Source: JBAXTE01 sp037130365
GTDB lineage: Bacteria; Bacteroidota; Bacteroidia; Bacteroidales; WCHB1-69
Reading direction: 5' to 3'
Assembly (NCBI GenBank): GCA_037130365.1
Contig: JBAXTE010000005.1
Location: forward strand, 76,274-140,273
Length of the DNA stretch: 64,000 nucleotides
Shown: one piece after another, positions 1 through 9,804 of the stretch
Position numbering within the stretch: position 1 is the stretch's first letter
Layout: the number at the start of each line of letters is the position of its first letter
Notes under the pieces: model-generated
The model's input: only the letters and a program-made list of their open reading frames with translations
Database searches by the model: none
Told to the model about the DNA's origin: nothing
Made by a program: the position numbers and the translations under genes

Positions 1-3000
1 AGGGGAAAAACTAGTGATTAATCCAGAGGTAATTGTTCCAGCAATGGTATCGCCAGAAGTTGCTGAGTTAAACATATCTTCCCATTTAGAGCCATTCCAA
101 TGTGCTACTGTTAAATCGCTTAAACTCGAAACTCCACCGCTTCGTGCATCCCAACTTAGCGTGACACCAACATTATTAGTTCCATTTCGGTCTAATTGCC
201 AGTATTCTGAACCACTAATTCGAATAATGCTAGTATCGTGTTGTGTACTATCTAAACCCCTCTCGTGTGGCATTGAATTATAGTACGAAGCAGTGAAGAA
301 ATCATTTATATTTCCTCCACCGTTGGCAGCAGAAATTCCTATTGGTGCATATTTTCCATTGTTTCCAACAGGAAATACAAATGCGGTATTTCCTATTTTT
401 CGACAATTTCCATCGATATAATTACTTGAAGATGCCCCAACTATGCTGTTAGCAGTGTTTGTTAAGATAACATTATTAGAGCCTGTATGAATAACTCCAG
501 AAGTAAGTTGAAGCGTTTTAGTTATCGAAACATCATTGTTCAGTGTTACTCCATTAATATTGCTGATTGTTAAATCGCCAAAAGTGCTTAACGATGTTCC
601 TCCTATCGTTTGTGCAGAAGAACCATTTAAAGTAACCACATAATTAGCAGAAGGATTAAATATGCCATAATTGGTTATATTACCATCAATTTGGTGGTTG
701 AAATTTCCTGTATTAAAAGTTGCATTGTTTGCTATCGACAAATTTCCACTAATACTTAATGCAGAATTTGCATTAACAGTGGTAGTCCCATCAATTGACA
801 AATCACCTAAAATAGTCAAAGCAGAAATAGGAAGAGTTTTAGTTCCCGAACCACTTAATGTAAGATTATAGTACCCTGTTGTGCTTCCATTTGGGTTAAG
901 CACAGTTTGGTCGCCACCATTATACTCCACGGTAGTTGGCGATACATTTACTGCTCTCAAGCTTCCATTATTTGTTAAAGTCCCAGAAATTTTCATCACA
1001 CCGCCATTTTCCATAGAAAGGACTTTGTTTGCATCGATAGTGATATTATAAAAGTTAGTTGATCCAGATATTGTGGCAGCTGCATTTGTGAAAACAACAT
1101 TGCTTGTACCAAAGTTAAATATTCCACCAGTATTATTCCAAGCACTGTTTCCACCATTTACAGTTAATTGAGCCGAAGCGGTGGAATTTAAAATTCCAGC
1201 AGATTCAATAGTCAGGGTTTTAATTTCTGTAACAGCTGGCAAAATAGGTGAACGAGGCGTTGTAGAAGCATCAGGAATAATAATATTCTTATCCGAGGAT
1301 GGACCCGCATTTGGAGTCCAGTTTTCAACACTTGTCCACGAATCAGACAAAGAACCATTCCAGGTGAGTGTTGTAACATCACTATATTCATCAAGGGTTA
1401 GGTTTTTAGTTCCAGTCCATGATGATGGGAAAAAGGCAACATTTACATTTGATAAGTTCACCCAATCATCTACCATATTATAAGCAGAACGACCATACTC
1501 TAAATTGAGGTATTTTGTCCATAAAACCAAATGTCCTTCGTTATTACCATTTAATTCACTATCAAGATAGTGGCATGAGAATGCTGCTTTAGTAGCATTT
1601 CCACCCGTTTGAATAATTTCAATTTCTCGTTGAATAGCTCCTGATCTCCACGAAGGTTCCGTGCCGATACTTATTTTTGCACTCATTTCGGATGGAAGCG
1701 TACCTTCGTTTGGAAAGTACACCGACATAAATTGATTTCCAAAAGTGTATGTAACTCCTGGATTTATGGTTGTTCGTTTAATTATTCCGGTAACATCACC
1801 TAATCCTATGGTTGTGGCATTTGCACCCATAGTTAATGTTTTAGCCGCAGAACCATCCCACATATCAAGGCTTCCTTTTGTAGAAATTGGATTAGTGCTT
1901 TGAAGATTTAGAATTCCATTAATTGTAAAATCGCTACTCGCTGTGATTCCACCAGTGGTATTAAGTGTTAGGTTATTTACATTGCCATTAAAAAATGAAG
2001 AAGGAAGAGTAATGGGATTGTTGTTATAAAAAAACAATGTAGAACCAGCATCACTTACATCAAGAGAACCAGTTGTTCGTGTTGGTGAATTTCCAGTTAT
2101 TGTTATTGTATTTGTTGCAATATTTAATATTCCTGATGATAAGTTTAAAGTTCCATTAATTGTCATGTTTTGATTTCCGAGTGTAACACCTCCGGATCTG
2201 TTTATTGTCAGATTGTTAATACTTGGAGTACTACTAAATATGTCACTAAGCAGAGTTATTGCACTTGTTCCACCAAAACCCAGCGAAGAGCTTGAACTCA
2301 CTTCAATAAAACCAGAAGTTTTGCTGATTGTTCCATTTATCTCAAGTAAAGTGCTACCAACTGTTAAGTTCCCATTGGTAAGCGTTAATACATTAGAAAC
2401 AGTGGTGTTTTCAAGAAGAGAAACTCCTAGTGTATTGTTGATGGTTAGATTATCAAAAGTTGAAGGAACAGTACCAAAAATTGTTTGCGCAGATGCCCCA
2501 TTCATAGTAATCGTACCACCAGAAGTTGCAGTAAAAGTTCCATTGTTGTCAAAATTTCCACTAATTAAATGGTTGTAAACACCTGTTTCAAAAGAAGTAC
2601 CAACACCAATGGCAAAGTTGCCATTTACGGTTAATGATGATGCAGCCGAAGTTGATACTGAATCAGACAAAGTAAAGTCTCCAGCAATAGACAAGTTTGT
2701 TGCAGGTAATGTTTTAAAACCATTTCCACTTAAAATCAAATTATAATAACCTTGTGTTAATCCATTAGGATTAATAATTGTTTGATTAGTTCCATTAAAT
2801 TCAATGGTATTGGGTAATAAAGCAGCACGAAGAGTTCCATTATTAGTCAGAGTTCCAGCTATTCGCATAACATTCCCATTTTCTGGTGTTAGTCCAGCAC
2901 CAGTGGCAATAGTAAGATTATAGAAGTTTGTTGGATCAGCCATTGTTGCATTTGCATGAGTGAAAATTACAGTGCTCGTTCCTGCATTAAAACTTCCCAT

Positions 3001-6000
3001 ATTTAGCCATGCACCGGTACTTCCAGTAACAGTTAATAATGTGCTAGTACCTCCATCCAAAATTCCGCCAACGTTTATTATTATTGTTTTTAAAACTGCA
3101 CTATCTGGTAATAAAGGGTTATGAATAGTGGTAGTTGCATTTGGAATAATTACATCACTTGTAGTTGATGGCACAATGCCTCCAGACCAGTTATTTGGAT
3201 CATTCCATTCGTTACTTGGAGTACCTTGCCATGTGAAATTTGGAGATTCTTTATTCGAAAACCCCCATTTATGGGTGCCAAAAGTAGTCCCAAAATAGGT
3301 AATATTTCGATTTGAGATAGCAACCCAATTGTCACTTATATTTTGATTTGCCTTGCCATGTTCTTCAACAATTAAAGATGGACTAGTATGATAATCCCAT
3401 TGAACTAAATTATCTTCTGTATTTGATTGTAATTCACTGTCAAGATAATGGAGACTAAGTGTTACAGTTGTACTTGCACCTCCAGTTCTAATGATATCAT
3501 AATCTCTCTTAACAGCTGATGCTTTCCATGAAGGAGCCACACCAATTGAAATTTTAAAACTTATATCTGTAGGCATTGTACCACCTGCCGAAAAAGTCAT
3601 TGTCGTAAATTGATTGCCAAAAGTATAATCGGTACTGGCAACAAACGAAGTGCGTTTTACAATTCCAGTGACATCTCCAATTCCAATTGTGGTGGCATTT
3701 GCTCCCATGGAAAGGGTGTTTGTTCCCATATCTAATTTGCCTTTAGTAGCAGATGGATTTGCGCTTTGTAGATTAAGTATTCCATTTATAATTAAATTGC
3801 TACTTGCTGTGATTCCACCAGTACTATTAATGGTTAAATTATTTATAGCACTAGTAAAAATAGTTGAAGGAAGTGTAATAGCTGTCGAGTTGTTAAAATA
3901 GATTGTTGCTGAGGTATTACTGGCATCAATACTTCCATTAGTGTTTGAAAGTGAGTTGCCGGATATCGTCAAGGTATTTGCCCCAACTGTTAGCAATCCG
4001 TTTGTTAAAGTTAACCCCCCTACAATATTTACATCTCCATATAAACTAACTCCACTTGCCCGATTTATGGTTAAATTATGGAGTAAAAATGTGGGCATAT
4101 TAATAATTTCACCAGTACCCCCAATTATCATATTAGTAGAACTTCCTCCTGTAACTGTTCCAGTCATAGTGGTAAAATTACCATTGATCGTTAACGTATT
4201 TGGTCCAATAGTAAAATTGCCAGCAATAAGTGCAATTCCTTTATTTATGGTAAAATCACCATTTAAGGTCAGCCCATTTACATTATTTATCGCTAGCGAA
4301 TCAATAGTATTACTAACAAATGAACCAGATGGAATATTTTGAGCTGTAGAACCTGCAAATACAACGGATGAAAACTCGGTAGTTCCATCAATCTTAGCAT
4401 TATTTGTAAAATTTAAATTACCCGTTATTGTTAATTGTTTGCCATTTAAAACCAGGTTTTTTGTAGCTTGAGTGTTCGTAATTCCCTTAAAACTTCTGTT
4501 TTGGTCTAATACACAGTGATTAGATGGAGAGGCTGCAAAGCTAATATTTGCACCATTTGGAGGAACAGAGCCACTAGTCCAGTTTGCCCCAGTCGCAAAA
4601 TCATTGCTTGTTGCTCCAGTCCATGTAAAATTATTATATTCTAAAGACCCCATTTTAGGGGTGGTTCCACGTGTTAAACCATCAAAATCTGTGGATACTT
4701 CAGAAATTGTTATACCAGGAATTGTCGCTGACGTATAATAATCAAAAGCAGTTGTACCTCCTGGTGTAGTAAAAACAGGATTTATACTTAAACTGTTTAC
4801 GTCTTGACTGGTACCCGTTTTCCAAGCTGCAATATTAGATTTTTCTAACGTTCCAATTTTTCCAAGAACAGTTCCTGATACAAAATAATCGTTATAATCA
4901 ATGGTTGTAGTAGCAACTCCTGCAATTATTATCGCATAATGTTTGCCAGTTGATCCACCTGTACGAGCATTATAAAGTATGTTATTTCGGTAATTTCTAG
5001 TAGAAGTATTGGTTGCATTATTTAATGCAGCAGTTGGTGATGTTACACCCGAAGTTACACTGCCACCAATATAAACAGAGTTATAGTAAATATTGATAGT
5101 ATTGCCTACAATAGTACCATCCCAAATTCCATTAATAATATAACCGAGTGAGGAGCCTCCCAAATTAATAATATTATTAGCGCAAGTTACAACTCCACTG
5201 TTCATTGCTATCCCATAAATAGAAGCTCCAACATCTGAAGATGAAACAGATAAACTATGGACAAAATTGCTAGAAACAGAATTAGTGCCTGAGGTTGGAC
5301 CTGCATAATACATTCCAAAAACAAGGCCTTTGGCAGTTCCATTAGTATTTGATAAATTATAAATACTATTCCCCGTAAGAGTTTGAGTAGTGCCAGAAAC
5401 ATTAGACACCTGCGAAATACCAATTAATGAAACATTGGAACCACCTCCTGTTTGAGCGCTTGCAGTAAAAATATTTCTGACTGTGTTGTTCTGAATTGTA
5501 TTAGAACCAGCAGAAGTATGAATGCCTCTAGCCCTGGAAGCTTGATTTGTTCCTGTATATCCATTAGTTAAATTTGCAATTGTATTATTCGAAATAATGT
5601 TTGTTCCTGCACCCGAACTATAGATTCCATAAACATCTTGTTTTTGAAGCGATGAAGCGGCTGAACTACTGGCATATATACTGTTTGTTGTACTGAGACT
5701 TCCAACCAGATTATTACTAATAGTATTTGTTCCTGCTGCACTGCTGAAATATATAGATTCTATTCCGTGCGAATAACTTGAAGAACCAATAGTAGTGATA
5801 GATCCAATATTGTTATTAGTAATATTAACAATTCCAGAACTGTAATTATTTATGCCGTGAGAGGTTGAGTAAGTTCCCATTCCGTCAAAGTAAACTATTG
5901 GTGCTGATGTGTATCCAGAGCCCCCACTTATTAGATTAACAGAAACAGCACCTCCTGATAATGTTGCAGATGCTGTTGGTGCAGTTCCTCCTGAAGGAGG

Positions 6001-9000
6001 TGCTGTAAAAGTAATAACAGGAATAGTCGTATATCCACTACCACCCCCATTCATTGTAATAGCTGTAACTGAACCACCGCTTAACGTACAAAATGCTGAT
6101 GCTGTTGGAGCACTTACTTGAATTGAACCATTACCTGTTGTTGCCCCAATAGTATTGCCTGTAATATTAACATTACCCGATTTAATATAAATTCCATCCC
6201 ATGGATTTGATTCAGTACTTGTGTAGTTGATGTTTCGGATGATGTTGTTTTGAATTGTACATGATGTTCCTAGAGTATTACCCCCATTTACAAAAAAGCA
6301 ACGTAAATAATGAGGTCGGCTTGAATTAACATTGAATGCTGAACCTGCACAAAGTGGCTGACTCCCACCAATATAATTATCACTAACAAGATTTTTGCTT
6401 AAAGTTGAAAGTGAAATAACATAGTATGCAAATGCACCAGTTGGGATAAAAGTAGTCGTTTCATAAAAACTGTTCCCCGAAATTATCCAGTCTGTTGACC
6501 AAGAAAAAATATTGATTCCATTTGAACTTGAATTTGATCTGAGAAAATCATAAATATTATTGTTAGAGATGGTGTTATTATTATTTTCAAAGCCTGAAGC
6601 CCCTGCAGAAAAAATTGCATTAATTGGTCTGCCAGCACCACTGCTTGTAATGTCGTTGTGATCAATAATATTACCATCATTTCCATTGCCAGAAATTGAT
6701 TGCGCAAAATAGATAATTCCTTTTACAGAACTTGTTCCCGAACCTTTAAGTGTGCAGTATTTTACGGTGTTATTTTCGGCTGAACCATAAAAACGAATTG
6801 TTGAAGCAGAATTTGAGCCTGTACTCGTGTTAGAAATAATTAAGTCTTTTGTGGAACCCGATGCATTTACCCTACCATCGATAGTAACATTGTCTGCTCC
6901 ATCCAGGTCAATCATGTATGCGTCTAAATTTCCTGCAATAGTAATTCCAGAAACTGTTGGAAAAATATTTACAGATGTATAATTAGATGTTCCTCCAGCG
7001 CCAGTGTATCCGCTCCTATAAAGAACTGCTGAAACTGTTTCGGTCGTATTTGCTTTAATTCTGATTTCAAGAGCACCTGTATGCAATCCATTATTGATTT
7101 TATCAAATGCCCCCTTCAATGTGGTGTAACTCGATTGAAAAGCACCAGCTTTATAAACATCCACACTTAAATTTAATGTAATATCATAAGCTCCCATGGT
7201 AGGTGTGCCAGCTCTATTAGTTAATGCGTAATCAGTTGATATCGTGCTAATTGTTGTACCAGCTAATGTTACAGTAGCAGGTATGTAATTTGTAGATACT
7301 GTACCTCCAGGTGTTGCAAAACTTGGATTAATGCTTAAACTGTTAGCATCAAACGTGGCAATTAGTGGTAAGGATACAACATCTACACTGTTGAAAAATC
7401 CCAATACACCACCAGTTCCTGTCGTGTAATAATTGTTATAATCTAAGGTTAACGAGGTACTTACTGCATAATTAAAGTATGCAGCATAATGTAAACTCAC
7501 ACCTCCAATGGTTGAACGACTGTTTTGCAAAATGTTGTTTTTATAAATCCGAGTGGTGGTGGTGGCAGCACTAAATAAACAATAAGATTTATTTGCAATG
7601 CCAGCAGAAAGATTACCTCCAATATAAACTGTGTTATAATAGAAATTGTACGCTTGGGATGAAGTCCCCCCATCATATATTCCATAAATAGTTGTGGCAC
7701 TATTCCCACCTAAATTAATAATGTTATTAGAATAAGTAGCAGAACCAACAGTGCTGACCTTAATGCCAAAAAGTGAAGCAGAAGTTGAAGCAACATTTAC
7801 CGAAAGGCTATGAATAAAATTTCGAGAGATGCTATTCGTACTTGTGTTATTTGAGACAAATATTCCAATAACACTTCCTTCAAACGAAGGGTTTGAATTT
7901 GATAAATTGTAAACTGTATTTCCTGTTAATGTTTTTCCAGTGCCTGTATTTGTTAAAACAATTCCACAAACTGAGGCAGTTTGGTCGGTGGCGGTGTTCG
8001 AATTGGCAATGGTTAAATCGTGGATTGAATTGTTTGTAATAGTGCCATATCCTGATGTTATTCCATTTACAAGTCCTGTGGTTGCGACATTCGTATTTGT
8101 TGTGGAATTGGTTAAATTGGCAATGATGTTATTGTTTATAGTAAGTGTTCCACCCCCCGTATTATAAATTCCAATAAGGCTTTGGGCATTATTTGTACTA
8201 GTTGAACTAGTTTGAATGGTATTACTTGAGCCACCAATTGTATTATTGCTTATTGTGGTTGTTGCAGAACTTGTTCTGTTTATTCCATAAAAATTACTTG
8301 CTAATGCTCCATCTGAATTTGACACTGTAATTGAGCCAATGGTATTGTTCTGACAAATAAAAGTGCCAGTACTTGAATTGTAAATTCCATATACAGTTGT
8401 GTTAGTTGCTCCTCCTGATACAGTGATGGTTTTTGATGCTGATCCAATAATGTTTCCTGTGGTATTTCCAACGTTTACTGAGCCTGAAGAAATATAAATT
8501 CCAGCCCAATCTGCGGCCCCTGAATTACTCCATGAAAAGTTTGAAATGGTGTTATTCTGAACACTATTTTCATTGCCAGCTGTGCCGTTGGATGAATTTA
8601 TAAAGATAGCATAAAATTTATTGTTTTTTTCATTTGATTTAGTCCAAGCAGAACCACCACATAATGCAGAGCTTCCACCGATATAGTTCCCTGTTACTGA
8701 AATATTAATTCCCGAATAAGTGTTGTTAATTCGTATAGCATTATAATCAACATCGGCTGTAGATGCAAACGATGAGGTTTCATATAAACTGTTCCCAGAG
8801 ATTGTACTCGCTGTGGTATATACTTCAAATCGTATCATGTACGATGCATTACTTTTGTTTAGGACATCATAAATGTTATTGTTACTGATAGTAATTCCAT
8901 TGTTTTCGAAACCATTTGAGCCCTGTGAAAAAATAGCATTTATAGGTCTGCCAGCAGCATCGCTTGTAATGTTATTATGATCAATAGTGTTATTATCGTT

Positions 9001-9522
9001 TCCGTTTCCAGCTGTGGCGCCATCAAAAAGGATAATACCCTTGGTTGTGCTAGTTTCGGAACCTTTAAGGGTGCAATATTTTATGGAGTTATTTTCGGCA
9101 GAACCATAAAATCGTATGGTTGATGCTGAAGTGCCAGTACTGGTATTGGTAATAATTAAGTCTTTTGTCGAACCTGATGCATTTAGTCGCCCATCGATAA
9201 TTACATTATCGGCACCATTCAAATCGATAAGTGGTCCGTTAACATTTCCGTTGATAGATTTACCTGTAATAGTGGGGTAAATAGTAATTGATGAATAGCT
9301 AGAGGGAGATCCACTGGTATTTAGTATAATAGACAATGTTTCTGTTGTGTTGTCAATAATTTGAAGGGTTATGGCTCCTGTTATCGAACCAGAATTTATG
9401 GCATCACAAGCAGCTTTTAATGTTGAATAATCTGCACCCGAAGCTCCAACTGTTTTAGTGGTTTGAGCGGATAATAATGCTATTGAAAATAGACTTAAAA
9501 AAAGAAGTATTACTTTTTTCAT
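1..9522 (-). CDS. Giant secreted beta-helix surface protein, C-terminus beyond window
   Basis: The minus-strand reading frame is open from an ATG at 9522 to base 1 (3174 codons) and has no stop in the window, so the 3' end is missing. Residues 1-20 are a signal peptide (Lys-Lys, a hydrophobic run, then LLSAQ). Two long parallel beta-helix modules follow, about residues 21-770 and 780-1610, rich in NNxIxN and GxYxS turns and each with an IGGxxxxCxG signature (8644-8688, 6334-6378). After them come Gly/Thr/Asn-rich beta-strand repeats with three W-x-G...NW modules (near residues 1630, 2100 and 2720). The visible end (TSGLITSFSP) matches the neighbour at 9805-17958 shortly before its T9SS sorting domain, so I infer the same ending here. 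No enzyme motif seen; adhesin or surface-layer role is a guess. It lies downstream of its paralogue and has its own promoter. Confidence 0.9.
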   Translation of the reverse strand, partial: MKKVILLFLSLFSIALLSAQTTKTVGASGADYSTLKAACDAINSGSITGAITLQIIDNTTETLSIILNTSGSPSSYSSITIYPTITGKSINGNVNGPLIDLNGADNVIIDGRLNASGSTKDLIITNTSTGTSASTIRFYGSAENNSIKYCTLKGSETSTTKGIILFDGATAGNGNDNNTIDHNNITSDAAGRPINAIFSQGSNGFENNGITISNNNIYDVLNKSNASYMIRFEVYTTASTISGNSLYETSSFASTADVDYNAIRINNTYSGINISVTGNYIGGSSALCGGSAWTKSNEKNNKFYAIFINSSNGTAGNENSVQNNTISNFSWSNSGAADWAGIYISSGSVNVGNTTGNIIGSASKTITVSGGATNTTVYGIYNSSTGTFICQNNTIGSITVSNSDGALASNFYGINRTSSATTTISNNTIGGSSNTIQTSSTSTNNAQSLIGIYNTGGGTLTINNNIIANLTNSTTNTNVATTGLVNGITSGYGTITNNSIHDLTIANSNTATDQTASVCGIVLTNTGTGKTLTGNTVYNLSNSNPSFEGSVIGIFVSNNTSTNSISRNFIHSLSVNVASTSASLFGIKVSTVGSATYSNNIINLGGNSATTIYGIYDGGTSSQAYNFYYNTVYIGGNLSAGIANKSYCLFSAATTTTRIYKNNILQNSRSTIGGVSLHYAAYFNYAVSTSLTLDYNNYYTTGTGGVLGFFNSVDVVSLPLIATFDANSLSINPSFATPGGTVSTNYIPATVTLAGTTISTISTDYALTNRAGTPTMGAYDITLNLSVDVYKAGAFQSSYTTLKGAFDKINNGLHTGALEIRIKANTTETVSAVLYRSGYTGAGGTSNYTSVNIFPTVSGITIAGNLDAYMIDLDGADNVTIDGRVNASGSTKDLIISNTSTGSNSASTIRFYGSAENNTVKYCTLKGSGTSSVKGIIYFAQSISGNGNDGNIIDHNDITSSGAGRPINAIFSAGASGFENNNNTISNNNIYDFLRSNSSSNGINIFSWSTDWIISGNSFYETTTFIPTGAFAYYVISLSTLSKNLVSDNYIGGSQPLCAGSAFNVNSSRPHYLRCFFVNGGNTLGTSCTIQNNIIRNINYTSTESNPWDGIYIKSGNVNITGNTIGATTGNGSIQVSAPTASAFCTLSGGSVTAITMNGGGSGYTTIPVITFTAPPSGGTAPTASATLSGGAVSVNLISGGSGYTSAPIVYFDGMGTYSTSHGINNYSSGIVNITNNNIGSITTIGSSSYSHGIESIYFSSAAGTNTISNNLVGSLSTTNSIYASSSAASSLQKQDVYGIYSSGAGTNIISNNTIANLTNGYTGTNQASRARGIHTSAGSNTIQNNTVRNIFTASAQTGGGSNVSLIGISQVSNVSGTTQTLTGNSIYNLSNTNGTAKGLVFGMYYAGPTSGTNSVSSNFVHSLSVSSSDVGASIYGIAMNSGVVTCANNIINLGGSSLGYIINGIWDGTIVGNTINIYYNSVYIGGSVTSGVTSPTAALNNATNTSTRNYRNNILYNARTGGSTGKHYAIIIAGVATTTIDYNDYFVSGTVLGKIGTLEKSNIAAWKTGTSQDVNSLSINPVFTTPGGTTAFDYYTSATIPGITISEVSTDFDGLTRGTTPKMGSLEYNNFTWTGATSNDFATGANWTSGSVPPNGANISFAASPSNHCVLDQNRSFKGITNTQATKNLVLNGKQLTITGNLNFTNNAKIDGTTEFSSVVFAGSTAQNIPSGSFVSNTIDSLAINNVNGLTLNGDFTINKGIALIAGNFTIGPNTLTINGNFTTMTGTVTGGSSTNMIIGGTGEIINMPTFLLHNLTINRASGVSLYGDVNIVGGLTLTNGLLTVGANTLTISGNSLSNTNGSIDASNTSATIYFNNSTAITLPSTIFTSAINNLTINSTGGITASSNLIINGILNLQSANPSATKGKLDMGTNTLSMGANATTIGIGDVTGIVKRTSFVASTDYTFGNQFTTMTFSAGGTMPTDISFKISIGVAPSWKASAVKRDYDIIRTGGASTTVTLSLHYLDSELQSNTEDNLVQWDYHTSPSLIVEEHGKANQNISDNWVAISNRNITYFGTTFGTHKWGFSNKESPNFTWQGTPSNEWNDPNNWSGGIVPSTTSDVIIPNATTTIHNPLLPDSAVLKTIIINVGGILDGGTSTLLTVTGSTGAWLNMGSFNAGTSTVIFTHANATMADPTNFYNLTIATGAGLTPENGNVMRIAGTLTNNGTLRAALLPNTIEFNGTNQTIINPNGLTQGYYNLILSGNGFKTLPATNLSIAGDFTLSDSVSTSAASSLTVNGNFAIGVGTSFETGVYNHLISGNFDNNGTFTATSGGTITMNGASAQTIFGTVPSTFDNLTINNTLGVSLLENTTVSNVLTLTNGNLTVGSTLLEINGTISKTSGFIEVSSSSSLGFGGTSAITLLSDIFSSTPSINNLTINRSGGVTLGNQNMTINGTLNLSSGILNIATNTITITGNSPTRTTGSLDVSDAGSTLFFYNNNPITLPSSFFNGNVNNLTLNTTGGITASSDFTINGILNLQSTNPISTKGSLDMWDGSAAKTLTMGANATTIGLGDVTGIIKRTTINPGVTYTFGNQFMSVYFPNEGTLPSEMSAKISIGTEPSWRSGAIQREIEIIQTGGNATKAAFSCHYLDSELNGNNEGHLVLWTKYLNLEYGRSAYNMVDDWVNLSNVNVAFFPSSWTGTKNLTLDEYSDVTTLTWNGSLSDSWTSVENWTPNAGPSSDKNIIIPDASTTPRSPILPAVTEIKTLTIESAGILNSTASAQLTVNGGNSAWNNTGGIFNFGTSNVVFTNAAATISGSTNFYNITIDANKVLSMENGGVMKISGTLTNNGSLRAVNVSPTTVEYNGGDQTVLNPNGSTTGYYNLTLSGSGTKTLPISALTILGDLSIDGTTTVNANSALSISGNLSIANNATFNTGNFNHQIDGNITNYGIFNPSANYVVTLNGSSAQTIGGTSLSTFGDLTISNINGVTLNNDVSITKTLQLTSGVIHTGSNNVILTNTANSIVGASSSNYIDGNCRKIGNTAFVFPVGNNGKYAPIGISAANGGGNINDFFTASYYNSMPHERGLDSTQHDTSIIRISGSEYWQLDRNGTNNVGVTLSWDARSGGVSSLSDLTVAHWNGSKWEDMFNSATSGDTIAGTITSGLITSFSP

Positions 9523-9542
9523 AAAACACAAATTTTGTATAA

Positions 9543-9574
9543 CAAATATAGTTCGTAATTCGAAATTATTCAAA
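9543..9574 (-). promoter_or_regulatory. Bacteroidota-type promoter of the left giant gene
   Basis: On the minus strand a -33 TTTG (9571-9574) is followed after 20 bp by TATATTTG (9543-9550), matching the TAnnTTTG -7 consensus of Bacteroidota sigma factors. The ATG is only about 20 bp further on, so the leader would be short. It implies that this gene is transcribed independently of the upstream paralogue. Confidence 0.65.
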
Positions 9575-9623
9575 TTTTTAACAAATTTTCAAACTTATTC
9601 ACACACAAGTTTTATTATAATTA

Positions 9624-9752
9624 ATACCGTATGCTAATATAAATTGGTCCAATATTCAAAATATAATTCAATATTGCATATTACGCATCGAGCATTAAAC
9701 CAAACTAAATTCCAAATTGTCTACTGGACTAATTTGGAATAAGTAATGGTAT
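9624..9752. mobile_element. MITE-like element, copy 1
   Basis: A 129-bp non-coding element bounded by ATACC and GGTAT. The outer 28 bp on each side are imperfect inverted repeats: both ends read ATACC, then 12 variable bases, then AAATT(G/A)GTCCA at the same offset (9641-9651, and 9725-9735 read in reverse). Near the right end ATTCCAAATT (9709-9718) can pair with AATTTGGAAT (9731-9740). A second copy with equal spacing of the end motifs is at 56526-56652. It has no coding capacity. It sits between the stop of the 9805-17958 gene and the promoter of the next giant gene. Confidence 0.6.
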
Positions 9753-9804
9753 AAAAGATGGAAATTCTTCATTCAAAGATAAGGGCTCCAACACCACGAA
9801 AGGA

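Noticed and set aside
3941..4342. Plus-strand reading frame of 133 codons inside the left giant gene
   Set aside because: It is antisense to a continuous minus-strand frame with coherent repeats; its composition (Val, Pro, Ile-rich) is the mirror of Gly/Asn/Thr-rich coding DNA. The same applies to 2213-2578, 10895-11152, 12980-13336 and 15539-15850.
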